Below are positions 44,661 through 53,288 of a stretch of DNA of 64,000 nt, in pieces. Source of the stretch: Thiodiazotropha sp040507035. Lineage in GTDB: Bacteria; Pseudomonadota; Gammaproteobacteria; Chromatiales; Chromatiaceae. Numbering within the stretch: the first letter of the stretch is position 1; each line of letters opens with the position of its first letter. The stretch spans positions 38,003 to 102,002 of the forward strand of contig JBEVVR010000103.1 of NCBI GenBank assembly GCA_040507035.1, written 5' to 3'. Under the pieces are notes generated by a model. It was not told the DNA's origin. It was given only the letters and a program-made list of their open reading frames with translations, and made no database searches. A program made the position numbers and the translations under genes.

Positions 44661-46259
44661 CTATAACTCTTTCTGCAGCCTGATCAAACCCTTGTGTTTG
44701 GGCAACATAGAGACACTGTTTTTCAGCAGGGCTTGGCCCTGCTGCAGCTGACCCCTGGTGATCATTTCTCTTATACGCTGTTCAAGCTGGTTGCCAATTT
44801 GATTCAGGCCTTGGTTGGCCTGCTTGTTGTTGGGATGTATCTCCAGCACCTGCTGGTAAGCGTCGTAGGCACTGCTGCCAGCCGGCTCCAACAGACGCCC
44901 GACAAGCATATGTACATCGGCTACCTCGAGTATGCTCTCAACCTTGTTCCGAACCTCAGGTTCCAGGGTAGAGGTCTCTTCGAGTCGCGTCTCCGGCTGT
45001 CCGCCATTTTGGGCGGCAAAGAACAGTGATCCTATGGTGATGGCCAGGAGCAGAACAGCCGTAGCTGCAGCCGGCACTATCCATTTTGTAGGTAGTTGAT
45101 CCCTTCCGGGGCGGGGTACGGCCATCTCTTTGAGAAAATGCGTCGCATTTTGAGTGCGTTTTTCCCGATCGAACTCCAATCCATGGGTAATGGCCTGCCA
45201 AATCTCCTTCGAGAGCTCCTTGGGACGTTTCGGTTTGAGATTCAGGTCCCGTGCGTAGGTTGCCGGCTTGCGATCGAAGGGATGGCTACCCGCCAACAGC
45301 TCATAGGCGACCACCGAGAGGCCGTAGACGTCATCCCGGGGATCCGGTTCACCATACTCAAGCATTTCGCAGCTGGCATAGGTTGGGGTCAGGGCGCCGA
45401 GGGACCCGGGATCGAATATCGTGGCATCCTCAAGCGAGCGGTCGGTATTTTTGGCGGCACGTGCGATCCCGAAGTCGACCACCTTGACCACGCTTTTTGA
45501 AGTAACAAAGATGTTGCCCGGTTTGAAATCGGAGTGGACGATATTCTCTGAATGGGCGTAGGCGAGGGCGCGTGCCATCTGTTCGATGATGGAGAGGGCC
45601 TGTTCGGTTGGCAGGGTCACAGGTCGCAGCCGCCTGATCATTCGATCGAGAGGTTCACCCTCCAATAGTTCCATGGTCATGAAGACATTGGGCCCGTCGC
45701 GATCGAAATCGTAGACAGTCACGATATTGGGGTGGGCCAGTTGCTGTGCCTTCTTACTCTCCCGCTGCAGGGCGATAAAGGAGTCGGGGTTTGCCTGAAA
45801 ATCCTTGGTTAGCACCTTGACGGCGATATAGGGATTGCGGTCCATCGCCTCGACTTTTCGCAGGTCTCTGGCCTTGTAGACCACACCCATGCCACCCCGA
45901 CCCAGCATCTCTTCCAGGACAAAGCGGTTTTTCAGCACCGAGCCGACTGCAACAAGATTGGTGGTGGTGTTGGTTTGCCCCGGAGACGCTGGAGCCACGT
46001 CTTTGGTGGTGTTTCGCCTGGGATAATCCGTTGACGGCCTGCTTATGTCGCTAACTGGTTGGCTATCGGGGGCGATACGTGTCGCCTCTTTGTCAGCGTC
46101 AGGTCGGTCGTCATCTTGTCTGGTCACTAGCCTTGAATCCCCGGTGGAAAATCCTGAACTGGTTGAATGAGTGTCATAGTTGGAATCCAGAACAATTTGG
46201 TGACAAAACGATAATAGGAAAGAATACCTAAAAATGTACAATGAATCACGGTTCATCAC
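44661..46259 (-). CDS. Transmembrane serine/threonine protein kinase
   Basis: A 532-residue product. A variable N-terminal region is followed by a Hanks-type kinase domain (about 113-385) with Gly-loop MLGRGGMGVVYKA, ATP-anchor Lys148 in AVKVL, DFG at 262-264 and DDVYGLSVVAYELLAG. The catalytic loop reads HSDFKPGN, with Ser in place of the usual Arg of HRD and the Asp kept. One membrane segment (393-416) leads to an extracytoplasmic helical domain (LEIHPNNKQANQGLNQIG). The first 44 residues look unlike a kinase N-terminus, so a GTG at about 46127 may be the true start. Its divergent neighbour is a phosphatase-fold enzyme. Confidence 0.88.
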   Translation of the reverse strand: MMNRDSLYIFRYSFLLSFCHQIVLDSNYDTHSTSSGFSTGDSRLVTRQDDDRPDADKEATRIAPDSQPVSDISRPSTDYPRRNTTKDVAPASPGQTNTTTNLVAVGSVLKNRFVLEEMLGRGGMGVVYKARDLRKVEAMDRNPYIAVKVLTKDFQANPDSFIALQRESKKAQQLAHPNIVTVYDFDRDGPNVFMTMELLEGEPLDRMIRRLRPVTLPTEQALSIIEQMARALAYAHSENIVHSDFKPGNIFVTSKSVVKVVDFGIARAAKNTDRSLEDATIFDPGSLGALTPTYASCEMLEYGEPDPRDDVYGLSVVAYELLAGSHPFDRKPATYARDLNLKPKRPKELSKEIWQAITHGLEFDREKRTQNATHFLKEMAVPRPGRDQLPTKWIVPAAATAVLLLAITIGSLFFAAQNGGQPETRLEETSTLEPEVRNKVESILEVADVHMLVGRLLEPAGSSAYDAYQQVLEIHPNNKQANQGLNQIGNQLEQRIREMITRGQLQQGQALLKNSVSMLPKHKGLIRLQKEL

Positions 46260-46280
46260 TATTGCGGGTCATTTCCCACC

Positions 46281-47438
46281 ATGGAACTTCCAGACTACAA
46301 CGGCGGCAGTATTGTCAATCTTATGTCATCATTACAGGCGGCCCTGGATGGCCCCGGACACAGCTACCCGCCACTCGAACTCCTGGCATTCGAGCCCCTC
46401 GAATCATACCGCAAGATTCTACTCTGGATTGTGGATGGATTGGGTGCCAACTATCTGCGGGCATACCCCGAGGCGACCACCCTGAATGCCCACATGAAGG
46501 GCGCCATCACCTCCGTCTTCCCGCCAACCACAGCCACCGCGGTCACCACCTTTCTTACCGGCGATGCACCACAGCAACACGGTTTGACTGGCTGGCATAT
46601 GTATTTTCGAGAGCTGGGGGCGGTATTGGCCGTGCTGCCCGGGCGGCCGAGATACGGTGGGGCCGGCCTGGGACAGGCAGGGATCAATACGGCTGCCTTT
46701 CATGGCCACACACCCTTCAGTGACAAGATCGGTTGTGATTCGGTGATGTTGTCGCCCGGCTATATCGCCGAGTCGGATTACAACCTGGCACACCTCGGGA
46801 GATCTCGATTGTTGGGTCACAGGGATCTCGCTGACTTCAGTACGCAACTCACTGAAGTTCTAACGAAAAGCGAAGAGCGCTATATCTATGCCTACTGGTC
46901 CGAGCTCGACAACATAGGCCACCAGTCCGGAATCTGGAGCAACGAGGCAAAAGGCCACCTGCTGGAGATCGATCAGGTCTTCAGCAATCTACTCGAGCAA
47001 TGCCAAGGCACCGACAGTTTAATTATTGTCTGCGCCGATCATGGCCAGGTCGACACAACGGCCGCAGATTGGGTGTACCTCGACGATCATCCGCAACTGC
47101 GGGAGATGCTCAGCCTGCCGCTTTGCGGAGAGCCGCGTGCTGCATACTGCTATTTGAGACCGGGTTACGAGAACGCCTTTGATGACTATGTCGCGAGTGA
47201 ACTAACCGGGAAAGCGGTTGTATATCCAGCTGCTGAAATTATGGAGCAATGCTGGTTTGGATTGGGAGTCCCTCATTCACAATTAGACCAGCGTATTGGT
47301 GATCGACTGCTGTTAATGGAAGGTAACTACACTATTAAAGATCGGCTGGCACAGGAGAGGCGTTATGAATTGGTAGGTGTGCATGGGGGCACAAGTGACG
47401 ATGAAATGAATGTGCCGGTTATAATTGCAGAAATCTGA
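46281..47438 (+). CDS. Alkaline-phosphatase-superfamily phosphodiesterase/nucleotide pyrophosphatase
   Basis: A 385-residue enzyme of the metal-dependent alkaline phosphatase superfamily. It shows WIVDGLGANYLR (metal Asp), SVFPPTTATAVTTFLTG (nucleophile Thr), YWSELDNIGHQSG (metal Asp and His), CADHGQVD and VGVHGGTSDDEMNVPV. This is the nucleotide pyrophosphatase/phosphodiesterase pattern. No signal peptide is evident, so it may be cytoplasmic. Substrate unknown. It starts 21 bases from the divergent kinase frame, which argues the kinase start is internal or the promoters overlap. Confidence 0.87.
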   Translation: MELPDYNGGSIVNLMSSLQAALDGPGHSYPPLELLAFEPLESYRKILLWIVDGLGANYLRAYPEATTLNAHMKGAITSVFPPTTATAVTTFLTGDAPQQHGLTGWHMYFRELGAVLAVLPGRPRYGGAGLGQAGINTAAFHGHTPFSDKIGCDSVMLSPGYIAESDYNLAHLGRSRLLGHRDLADFSTQLTEVLTKSEERYIYAYWSELDNIGHQSGIWSNEAKGHLLEIDQVFSNLLEQCQGTDSLIIVCADHGQVDTTAADWVYLDDHPQLREMLSLPLCGEPRAAYCYLRPGYENAFDDYVASELTGKAVVYPAAEIMEQCWFGLGVPHSQLDQRIGDRLLLMEGNYTIKDRLAQERRYELVGVHGGTSDDEMNVPVIIAEI

Positions 47439-47598
47439 TTTCACTAATATCTCTCTTCACCTTATGTCCATATGGGTGAAGAGAAGTTTTCATGAGGTTG
47501 CTTTATATACGACTCAAAGCACCAGCGTATTAGATAGGAGTATGTTTACTGTTAGGCGTTGTTCTCTATTTTAAACGGATCTTTTCCTGTTAATCCTA

Positions 47599-47841
47599 TC
47601 AAAGGAGGTACCATCGACCTGGCGGGTCTAAAAAGATCCACCGAGGAGAGCCGGTAGCTTCTATAATTGATATTTTACGAGTATTGACAATTCTCTTGAC
47701 TGGAGGCAGCTTTTTTTGTCCTCTAGACTTTATACAGTTACCATCCTTGTCTTTTAGCTTGATAGTACCATCTGGTTTTACTACCAAAGTATATTCAAAC
47801 TTCGATTTTTCACACTTTAATTTAGGTGGTGGTTTTCGCAT
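47599..47841 (-). CDS. Small lysine-rich orphan protein
   Basis: An 80-residue product (KCEKSKFEYTLVVKPDGTIKL near the start, PRWIFLDPPGRWYLL at the end) with no signal or membrane segment. AGAGGAG sits seven bases before ATG 47841, an excellent ribosome site. I recognise no family. It is 39 bases downstream of the FecR-TPR-barrel gene in the same direction and may be co-transcribed with it. Confidence 0.6.
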   Translation of the reverse strand: MRKPPPKLKCEKSKFEYTLVVKPDGTIKLKDKDGNCIKSRGQKKLPPVKRIVNTRKISIIEATGSPRWIFLDPPGRWYLL

Positions 47842-47879
47842 ATTTCACTCCTCTGTGGCAAGGTAAATGTCTTGCAAAA

Positions 47880-50800
47880 CTAACGGAAGTTGATTGAGAC
47901 TCTTCCAAATATAACTCTTTCTTTTGAAAAAGATGTCGGTGACGCAGTTGATACTGGATCGATAACATCGTAACTATTTCGATCTTCATAACCTATGTCT
48001 TTATCGAAGATATTTTTCACGCCTATTGAAGCTGACCCTCTTCGTTTTGCTAATCGATAACTGAAGGTTAGGTCTGTCACTGCTCCATTGTCGTCACCAC
48101 TTTCTGTCATGAATCCAGTGGAGTCGATGAATTTCCCTTTCTGATCGTAATAAGTTGTGGTGAGCTTTCCTGTAATTCCGCTTGGGTGGAAATAACTGAT
48201 AGTTACCGGAAGCTCATGTGTTTCTAACTTGAGTATTCCATCAGGGGCCAAAATACTGTTATTGGCTGATGTTATTCCCTGTTCGAGGTTATAGTGATTA
48301 TAGGAATATTCCACTCCCAATGCCCATTGAGAGTCAGCCGCCCAGTTTAACCACAAAGAGGCATACTTATCATCGTATTCAAGATCTTGATTGGAGATGA
48401 CAGGAGGCGGCGATGATGTATCAAGAACTTCAATCTCCGTTTCTAGATCTCTGAAAATTGTTGAAATGCCCACGGCAAGATTGTTTGATAGCCTATGGTT
48501 ATATGCGGCCGCATAGTTCCATGAGTCGGTTTCACTTATGTCATCATAAAGTTGATTAAAGCCGACAATGCGTGTTGGTTCTAATGTTTCGTTTCGTGAC
48601 GACCTGATGACGCTCATCCTGTTTCTAAAAGCGGCCAAGCGAAATTCACTCTCGTTTGTCGGTTTGAATTTTAACCCTAACTTTGGATATGCCCGTTTCA
48701 CATCGTTGTCGGCGTCATCTTCTTTAAGATATGTAAGGCCGCCAGTTATTGAAAGCAGAGCTCCGGCGTCGTAGTAGAGATAACCATAAGCCCGTGATTG
48801 GGTTAGGTCAGTTTGCGTGGTAAAAATACAGCTTGGTAATGGGCAAGATAATGGGGGTGAATAGACGGCATCTAAAATTCGCTCCGATTCTTCGGATTGT
48901 CGGCTGATACCGGCAATCCAGGCCAGCCGGGTCTGTTTTTTTATAATTTGTGCTTCATAGAGGTCTCTTGTTATATCCCTGTCTGTTTCGACGAATACAA
49001 ATGGGTCATTGCTATCCTTGCTATTGAAATCTTGATCCTGCCTGATTGCAGATAACAAAAGCTGTGCGTCTGCTGGCAAAGATTGGCTGAGTCCGATACG
49101 TGCTGTGGTTACTTCATTGGTTATGCGTATTTCGTTGTTATTCAGGAAATCAGGGAGCAAACGCTGCGAGACATCACCTTTTTCTTCTTCAATCTCGCTT
49201 ACTTCCAATTGAATAGAAGTTCCTTCCGCCAGTGAAAACTGAGTAAATCCGTTGACGATGTCCTGTTCATAGTTGACGTCTTCGCGAACATCATCTGTCT
49301 CATTGTGGTACTGGCCGACACTGAAGGCTAATCTGTCAAACAGTCCAGCGACAATTGCATCATTACTCCAAGTGTCATTATCCGCAACTGAGACATCTAA
49401 CTGCAACGCAAGTCCATTGCGTGTGAACAGCGGGTTGTATTCGTTATAGGACAGATCGCCAGGTCCGTTTCCATCGAGTAGTCCGAGGTTGGAATTGCTC
49501 AACTGTGGTTGCAACGGATCAAGGTTGAGCGGTTGAGTTAACTTAGACTGCAAAAGCTCACTCTGCCTGGCGGCATCAAAGTTAGAGAGGCCTACAAAGC
49601 TGTCTGCGAGTAAGCGATGGGCTGAGTGATTGGCGGGATCGATCTCCAGCGCATCAGTTGCCTGGTAACGTGCCTGTTGCTCAAAGCTCAAGTCATTGTA
49701 GATTCTACCGAGGGCAACGTTTCTTGCCGCTTCGTCATTGTCCAAAAGTTGTCTGGAGCGGTATACGCCCCTGTGGTTATTCAGCTCGATTGCACGCTGT
49801 TGCGCATGCAATGCATCAACCGGCTGGTTATCAGATTGTAACAGTATGGAATCATAGAACCAGGCGGTGGGATCATTGGGATCGAGCTCTTTGGCCATGG
49901 CGAATTGCTGGGATGCCAAAGCATTACGCTTTTCTTCATAGTAGGCTTTGCCCATGTAGCTGCGCAGCAGGGCATTGTTGGGATCGAGCAGCACAGCTGT
50001 CTCGATCTCTTCCCGTCCCTGTTCCAAGTCGCCCTCGCGGATCTTCAGCAATCCCAGGCCCAGACGGGGCAGGGGGGCGGCAGAATCGAGACTTATAGCC
50101 TCTTCGAAGGCCTGCTTGGCGCTCGACAATTGGACGTTACGCAACGAAGCGAAACCTAAAACAGTGTGTGCCAAAGAGAGTTTGGGGTCGAGCTCGGTTG
50201 CGCGGTTGGCTGCTTCACGGGCGGCGCGACTGTCGCCTGTCATTAACCAGACCTCCGCAAGCCGCGCCTGGGTAAGGGCGCTGTCCGGTGCCAGTTCTGC
50301 CGCCCTTTGGCTGTTGGCCAAGGCGGCCGGTATGTCGAACATGGCCTGATCAACATAGGATTGCGCCATATAAGAAGCCGCTGATTGGTTGTCCATTTTC
50401 AGGGCCTGTCTGGTTAGCTCAGCCGCCTCTTGCGGCCTGTTCTGTATAATCGACTTCACGGCTGACTGGGCCAGGGTATCCGCATCGCCGGGCTGATCGG
50501 GCAGAGGAGGGTAATAGAGTGCCCAGGCGACAGCATCGAAGGGCTTGGCGATGGCCACTTCCACAGGCTTTTGATTCGCGGCCGCACGGGCTGCCTGATT
50601 CGCTCCAAGCTCAATTTCCCCCTCGTTATTGCGTGCGATCACAACGCCTTCCAAAACGATAACGTCTGTGGCTTCATCCTCGATGCGGACAATGAACTCA
50701 GTGCCTTCGATGGATGCGTTTACATAGGGAGTTTTAACTTCAAGGCTCTTCGGGGTACGACTGATGAAATGCACGGCCCCGCGCAGCAGGTCCAGCAATG

Positions 50801-51116
50801 AGCGTGATTCCTTCTCGATCTCGGAGAAAGTGAGTGATGAATCAGCGTCGAGGCGCAGCAAGGTATGGTTAGCCAAACGAACAGCCGCCTTACTGTCACC
50901 GCTTGTTCTAAGCGCATCACCTGCGCAGAATTGATCGTCGAGTCCCGCTTGATGCCAGACGTCCTGGCCGACACTTTTCTTTTCAGCACTGCCCTGCAGC
51001 GAGACCAATTGCGCAACGTATCTACACTCATCCGAAAGCAGTTGTTGCGAAAAGGCCAGAATGAAAATAAAAAAAGAGTGTTTCGCGAGCATTGTAATGT
51101 CGCTGCAATGCTGCAT
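47880..51116 (-). CDS. FecR-TPR-outer-membrane-barrel fusion protein
   Basis: A 1078-residue protein with ribosome site AGGGGAT before ATG 51116. The signal peptide is HSFFIFILAFSQQLLSDE. A FecR-type domain follows (about 35-175), recognisable from GDALRTSGDSKAAVRLANHT, LLRLDADSSLTF, LEVKTPYVNASIEGTEFIV and ANQAARAAANQ. Then come about eight tetratricopeptide repeats (about 215-540; EAISLDSAAPLPRLGLGLLK, MAKELDPNDPTAWFYDSILL). The C-terminal half (about 560-1078) is an outer-membrane barrel with TonB-receptor-like strands, ending FGRVSINFR. No plug domain or TonB box is evident. FecR domains normally sense and signal, so this may couple a surface barrel to periplasmic sensing. Function is not known. 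Confidence 0.88.
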   Translation of the reverse strand: MQHCSDITMLAKHSFFIFILAFSQQLLSDECRYVAQLVSLQGSAEKKSVGQDVWHQAGLDDQFCAGDALRTSGDSKAAVRLANHTLLRLDADSSLTFSEIEKESRSLLDLLRGAVHFISRTPKSLEVKTPYVNASIEGTEFIVRIEDEATDVIVLEGVVIARNNEGEIELGANQAARAAANQKPVEVAIAKPFDAVAWALYYPPLPDQPGDADTLAQSAVKSIIQNRPQEAAELTRQALKMDNQSAASYMAQSYVDQAMFDIPAALANSQRAAELAPDSALTQARLAEVWLMTGDSRAAREAANRATELDPKLSLAHTVLGFASLRNVQLSSAKQAFEEAISLDSAAPLPRLGLGLLKIREGDLEQGREEIETAVLLDPNNALLRSYMGKAYYEEKRNALASQQFAMAKELDPNDPTAWFYDSILLQSDNQPVDALHAQQRAIELNNHRGVYRSRQLLDNDEAARNVALGRIYNDLSFEQQARYQATDALEIDPANHSAHRLLADSFVGLSNFDAARQSELLQSKLTQPLNLDPLQPQLSNSNLGLLDGNGPGDLSYNEYNPLFTRNGLALQLDVSVADNDTWSNDAIVAGLFDRLAFSVGQYHNETDDVREDVNYEQDIVNGFTQFSLAEGTSIQLEVSEIEEEKGDVSQRLLPDFLNNNEIRITNEVTTARIGLSQSLPADAQLLLSAIRQDQDFNSKDSNDPFVFVETDRDITRDLYEAQIIKKQTRLAWIAGISRQSEESERILDAVYSPPLSCPLPSCIFTTQTDLTQSRAYGYLYYDAGALLSITGGLTYLKEDDADNDVKRAYPKLGLKFKPTNESEFRLAAFRNRMSVIRSSRNETLEPTRIVGFNQLYDDISETDSWNYAAAYNHRLSNNLAVGISTIFRDLETEIEVLDTSSPPPVISNQDLEYDDKYASLWLNWAADSQWALGVEYSYNHYNLEQGITSANNSILAPDGILKLETHELPVTISYFHPSGITGKLTTTYYDQKGKFIDSTGFMTESGDDNGAVTDLTFSYRLAKRRGSASIGVKNIFDKDIGYEDRNSYDVIDPVSTASPTSFSKERVIFGRVSINFR

Positions 51117-51580
51117 AGTGATCCCCTAGTATCGTTTTTTATTATCCAGATAAATTTACCGCGCTTAGCCAAAGCTGTAGTCAAAAGACTATTTCTTACG
51201 GCAGGTACGTATATAGTAACTAAATTTTACAAATATGCGAATTTATTTCATATGCACCAAGACTATTGGCTCGCATTTTTAATGTAAATTATCCGCACTG
51301 GACATACCCACTTTCATGCTGCTGCAGCAACAGCGGAAATCTGATTAAAAGTGCAATTATCCCAAAGCCTTGTAGTCTTAATGTGTCGGAATATTTTACG
51401 TTTTGAGTTACAAATCAAGTTAAGTAGTAGAAATAACTCTATGAAAGTAGGTTGATATTCTGACTATGGCTTGAGATATGCATCGATTAAAATAAACGAC
51501 GCAACGGAACAAAGGTGGAAAGCCGGCTTGTTCGTTCTGTAGTATGTGTGCCCGGACCCGGCTTCCAAGCTACGATAACA
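51117..51580. other. AT-rich divergent region between the FecR fusion and the SleB gene
   Basis: About 460 bases without a credible gene. It is AT-rich (especially 51195-51300) and must hold both divergent promoters. A small palindrome, TGCTGCTGCAGCAACA, lies near 51320. GTG 51515 is an alternative start of the downstream hydrolase. Confidence 0.45.
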
Positions 51581-52195
51581 ATGAAAATCACGACCCTTCT
51601 TCAAATTCGCCCCGGCATAAACAGGTTCAACTTGTCATTGCTTATCTTTGTTGTATTTGGCTGCACCTTGGCCATGGCAGAAGAAAGCACTGTTCAGATA
51701 TCCATAGAGGAAGATCTCAAACATTGGCTTGCTCTCTATCAAGAACAGAACTCAGAGGGCTCAAGCCCTGAAATCGAATGCTTGGCGCGAAATATCTACT
51801 TCGAAGCACGCAGTGAGCCTGAGCAGGGACAAAGAGCTGTTGGTCACGTGGTGATGAATCGTGTTGCCGCCACAACTTATCCCGATAGCATTTGCGCTGT
51901 GGTAAAGCAGGGGGGTGAGAAAAGGCGCAATCGGTGTCAGTTTTCCTGGTGGTGCGACGGTCGCTCTGATCAACCTGTGAACAAAAAGGCCTGGCAGAGA
52001 TCTCTTGCCCTGGCCAAGGCAATTTATCATGGGGAGTCCAAAGATCCGACAGATGGAGCGCTTTGGTATCATGCAGAATATGTGAAACCGCTATGGAGTT
52101 CGGCGCTGGTACCAGGCAAAAAAATCGGAATGCATCTCTTCTATCTAAGCAAAAGGCATCCAACATACGCCATGAATACTGCTCCAGCTCTGTAG
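51581..52195 (+). CDS. SleB-type cell wall hydrolase (PF07486-like)
   Basis: A product of about 205 residues with a signal sequence (FNLSLLIFVVFGCTLAMAEE). The hydrolase domain opens ECLARNIYFEARSEPEQGQ with the expected catalytic Glu, then NRVAATTYPDSICAVV, CQFSWWCDG and ALWYHAEYVKPLW. The family contains spore-cortex-lytic SleB and many Gram-negative lytic transglycosylase-like enzymes. Periplasmic action on peptidoglycan is expected. ATG 51581 is chosen over GTG 51515 because it gives a normal signal peptide. Confidence 0.88.
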   Translation: MKITTLLQIRPGINRFNLSLLIFVVFGCTLAMAEESTVQISIEEDLKHWLALYQEQNSEGSSPEIECLARNIYFEARSEPEQGQRAVGHVVMNRVAATTYPDSICAVVKQGGEKRRNRCQFSWWCDGRSDQPVNKKAWQRSLALAKAIYHGESKDPTDGALWYHAEYVKPLWSSALVPGKKIGMHLFYLSKRHPTYAMNTAPAL

Positions 52196-52220
52196 TTGTC
52201 TATCCCAGCTCTAAATTATT

Positions 52221-52370
52221 TCACCCGATAGACCCGGGTATCCGGATGAAAGGTGTACCAGGCAAACCCAATGCGTCTGAAACATCGAATCCACTCTTGT
52301 AACTTCTTGCTTCAACCACAGCCACCCAGAGGCTGGCGGTGACAATAAATAGAAACGTTGAGTTTCTCAT
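52221..52370 (-). CDS. Tiny secreted peptide coupled to the HD gene
   Basis: A 49-residue frame from ATG 52370, one base after the HD-protein stop (TAA at 52374-52372), suggesting translational coupling. The N-terminus RNSTFLFIVTASLWVAVVEA is a clear signal peptide. The mature part would be about 28 residues (SYKSGFDVSDALGLPGTPFI region). I recognise no family. It is too small to be sure, but coupling plus a signal peptide make it a good candidate small gene. Confidence 0.55.
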   Translation of the reverse strand: MRNSTFLFIVTASLWVAVVEARSYKSGFDVSDALGLPGTPFIRIPGSIG

Positions 52371-52371
52371 A

Positions 52372-53190
52372 TTAGGTTTGGTAGAGCGCAAGTGCGGCCG
52401 CTGAGGTGGCGACGAATTCACCAATCAGATCCAGATCCGCCTTCGGCTGAATGGATTTCACAGACCCCTTGCGCCCGCTCGGATGGATGGCGATCTCTCT
52501 CTTCTTTCTTTCCAATACGGCCTCTGCATGACAGACAGGGCAGTAGAGATAGTCACCGCTCTTCTGATTGCGGGTCACCACGATTACAGGCCCACATGTC
52601 AGACAGTTCTGTATTGGAATACCCTGATCGGTATGACCAAAAATGGTATTCAGGCGACCGGAATATCCAAGATCGATAAAGATATGTCCAAAATTACCAT
52701 CGAACTGGGTATGCAGATTATTCTTGATGATTTTCAGCGCCTGCTCCGGCGGCATATTCTGACGATAGGGGCGAGTACTGGTCATGGCATCGAAGGCGTC
52801 GCAAATGGTGTTTAGGTGGTTCTGTATCGCTTCGTACTCCTCAAGATTCAGCCTTCCCGGCTTTTTCAGTATAAGATCGGATACACCAATCTTGCCGAGA
52901 TCATGAAGAAAACCCCCGAGCGTGATACGGGCAACTTCGGATTTGCTCAGTCCAAGAGATTCGGCAAGTAGCCGGCAATATTGGGAAACACGCCACAGGT
53001 GGCCGCCGGTATAGGGATCCCTGGCCTCCACCATCCAAGCCATCACCAACAGCGATTGCAACAGTGGTTTGATATCCCTTTGCTGGTTGACACTGATATC
53101 GTAGGGTTCGAACCAGGACCGGGTCGAGGGTAGTAGAGAGATCATTATTTGATGCCTCGTCATAGTACAATCCAGCTCGATAGGACTCAT
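52372..53190 (-). CDS. HD-GYP-related protein lacking the GYP core, with zinc ribbon
   Basis: A 272-residue protein. Residues 50-125 match the first half of an HD-GYP domain: His64 in GGHLWRVSQYCRLLA, the HD pair in GFLHDLGKIGVSDLILKKPG and EYEAIQNH at 118-125. The next residues jump directly to NTICDAFDAMTSTRPYRQ, the end of the domain. About 50 residues holding the usual HHExxDGxGYP motif are missing at the junction near 52813-52818, with the frame kept. A C-terminal zinc ribbon (CLTCG ... CPVC) follows. HD-GYP proteins degrade cyclic-di-GMP; this one lacks key metal ligands and is probably inactive or repurposed. Confidence 0.85.
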   Translation of the reverse strand: MSPIELDCTMTRHQIMISLLPSTRSWFEPYDISVNQQRDIKPLLQSLLVMAWMVEARDPYTGGHLWRVSQYCRLLAESLGLSKSEVARITLGGFLHDLGKIGVSDLILKKPGRLNLEEYEAIQNHLNTICDAFDAMTSTRPYRQNMPPEQALKIIKNNLHTQFDGNFGHIFIDLGYSGRLNTIFGHTDQGIPIQNCLTCGPVIVVTRNQKSGDYLYCPVCHAEAVLERKKREIAIHPSGRKGSVKSIQPKADLDLIGEFVATSAAALALYQT

Positions 53191-53250
53191 TTACCTGTTC
53201 GAGCGTTTCCGCTGTATGGATTCGCGGGGATTGCCGTAGAGATCGTGGGT

Positions 53251-53281
53251 AAAAACCCCGCCGACACTGATCGACGGGGCT
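53251..53281 (-). terminator. Terminator of the PspA-like operon
   Basis: On the minus strand CCCCG-TCGA pairs with TCGG-CGGGG around a short loop, followed by TTTTT (plus-strand 53251-53255). It lies eight bases after the stop of the polytopic membrane gene. Confidence 0.75.
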
Positions 53282-53288
53282 TCTTTAG

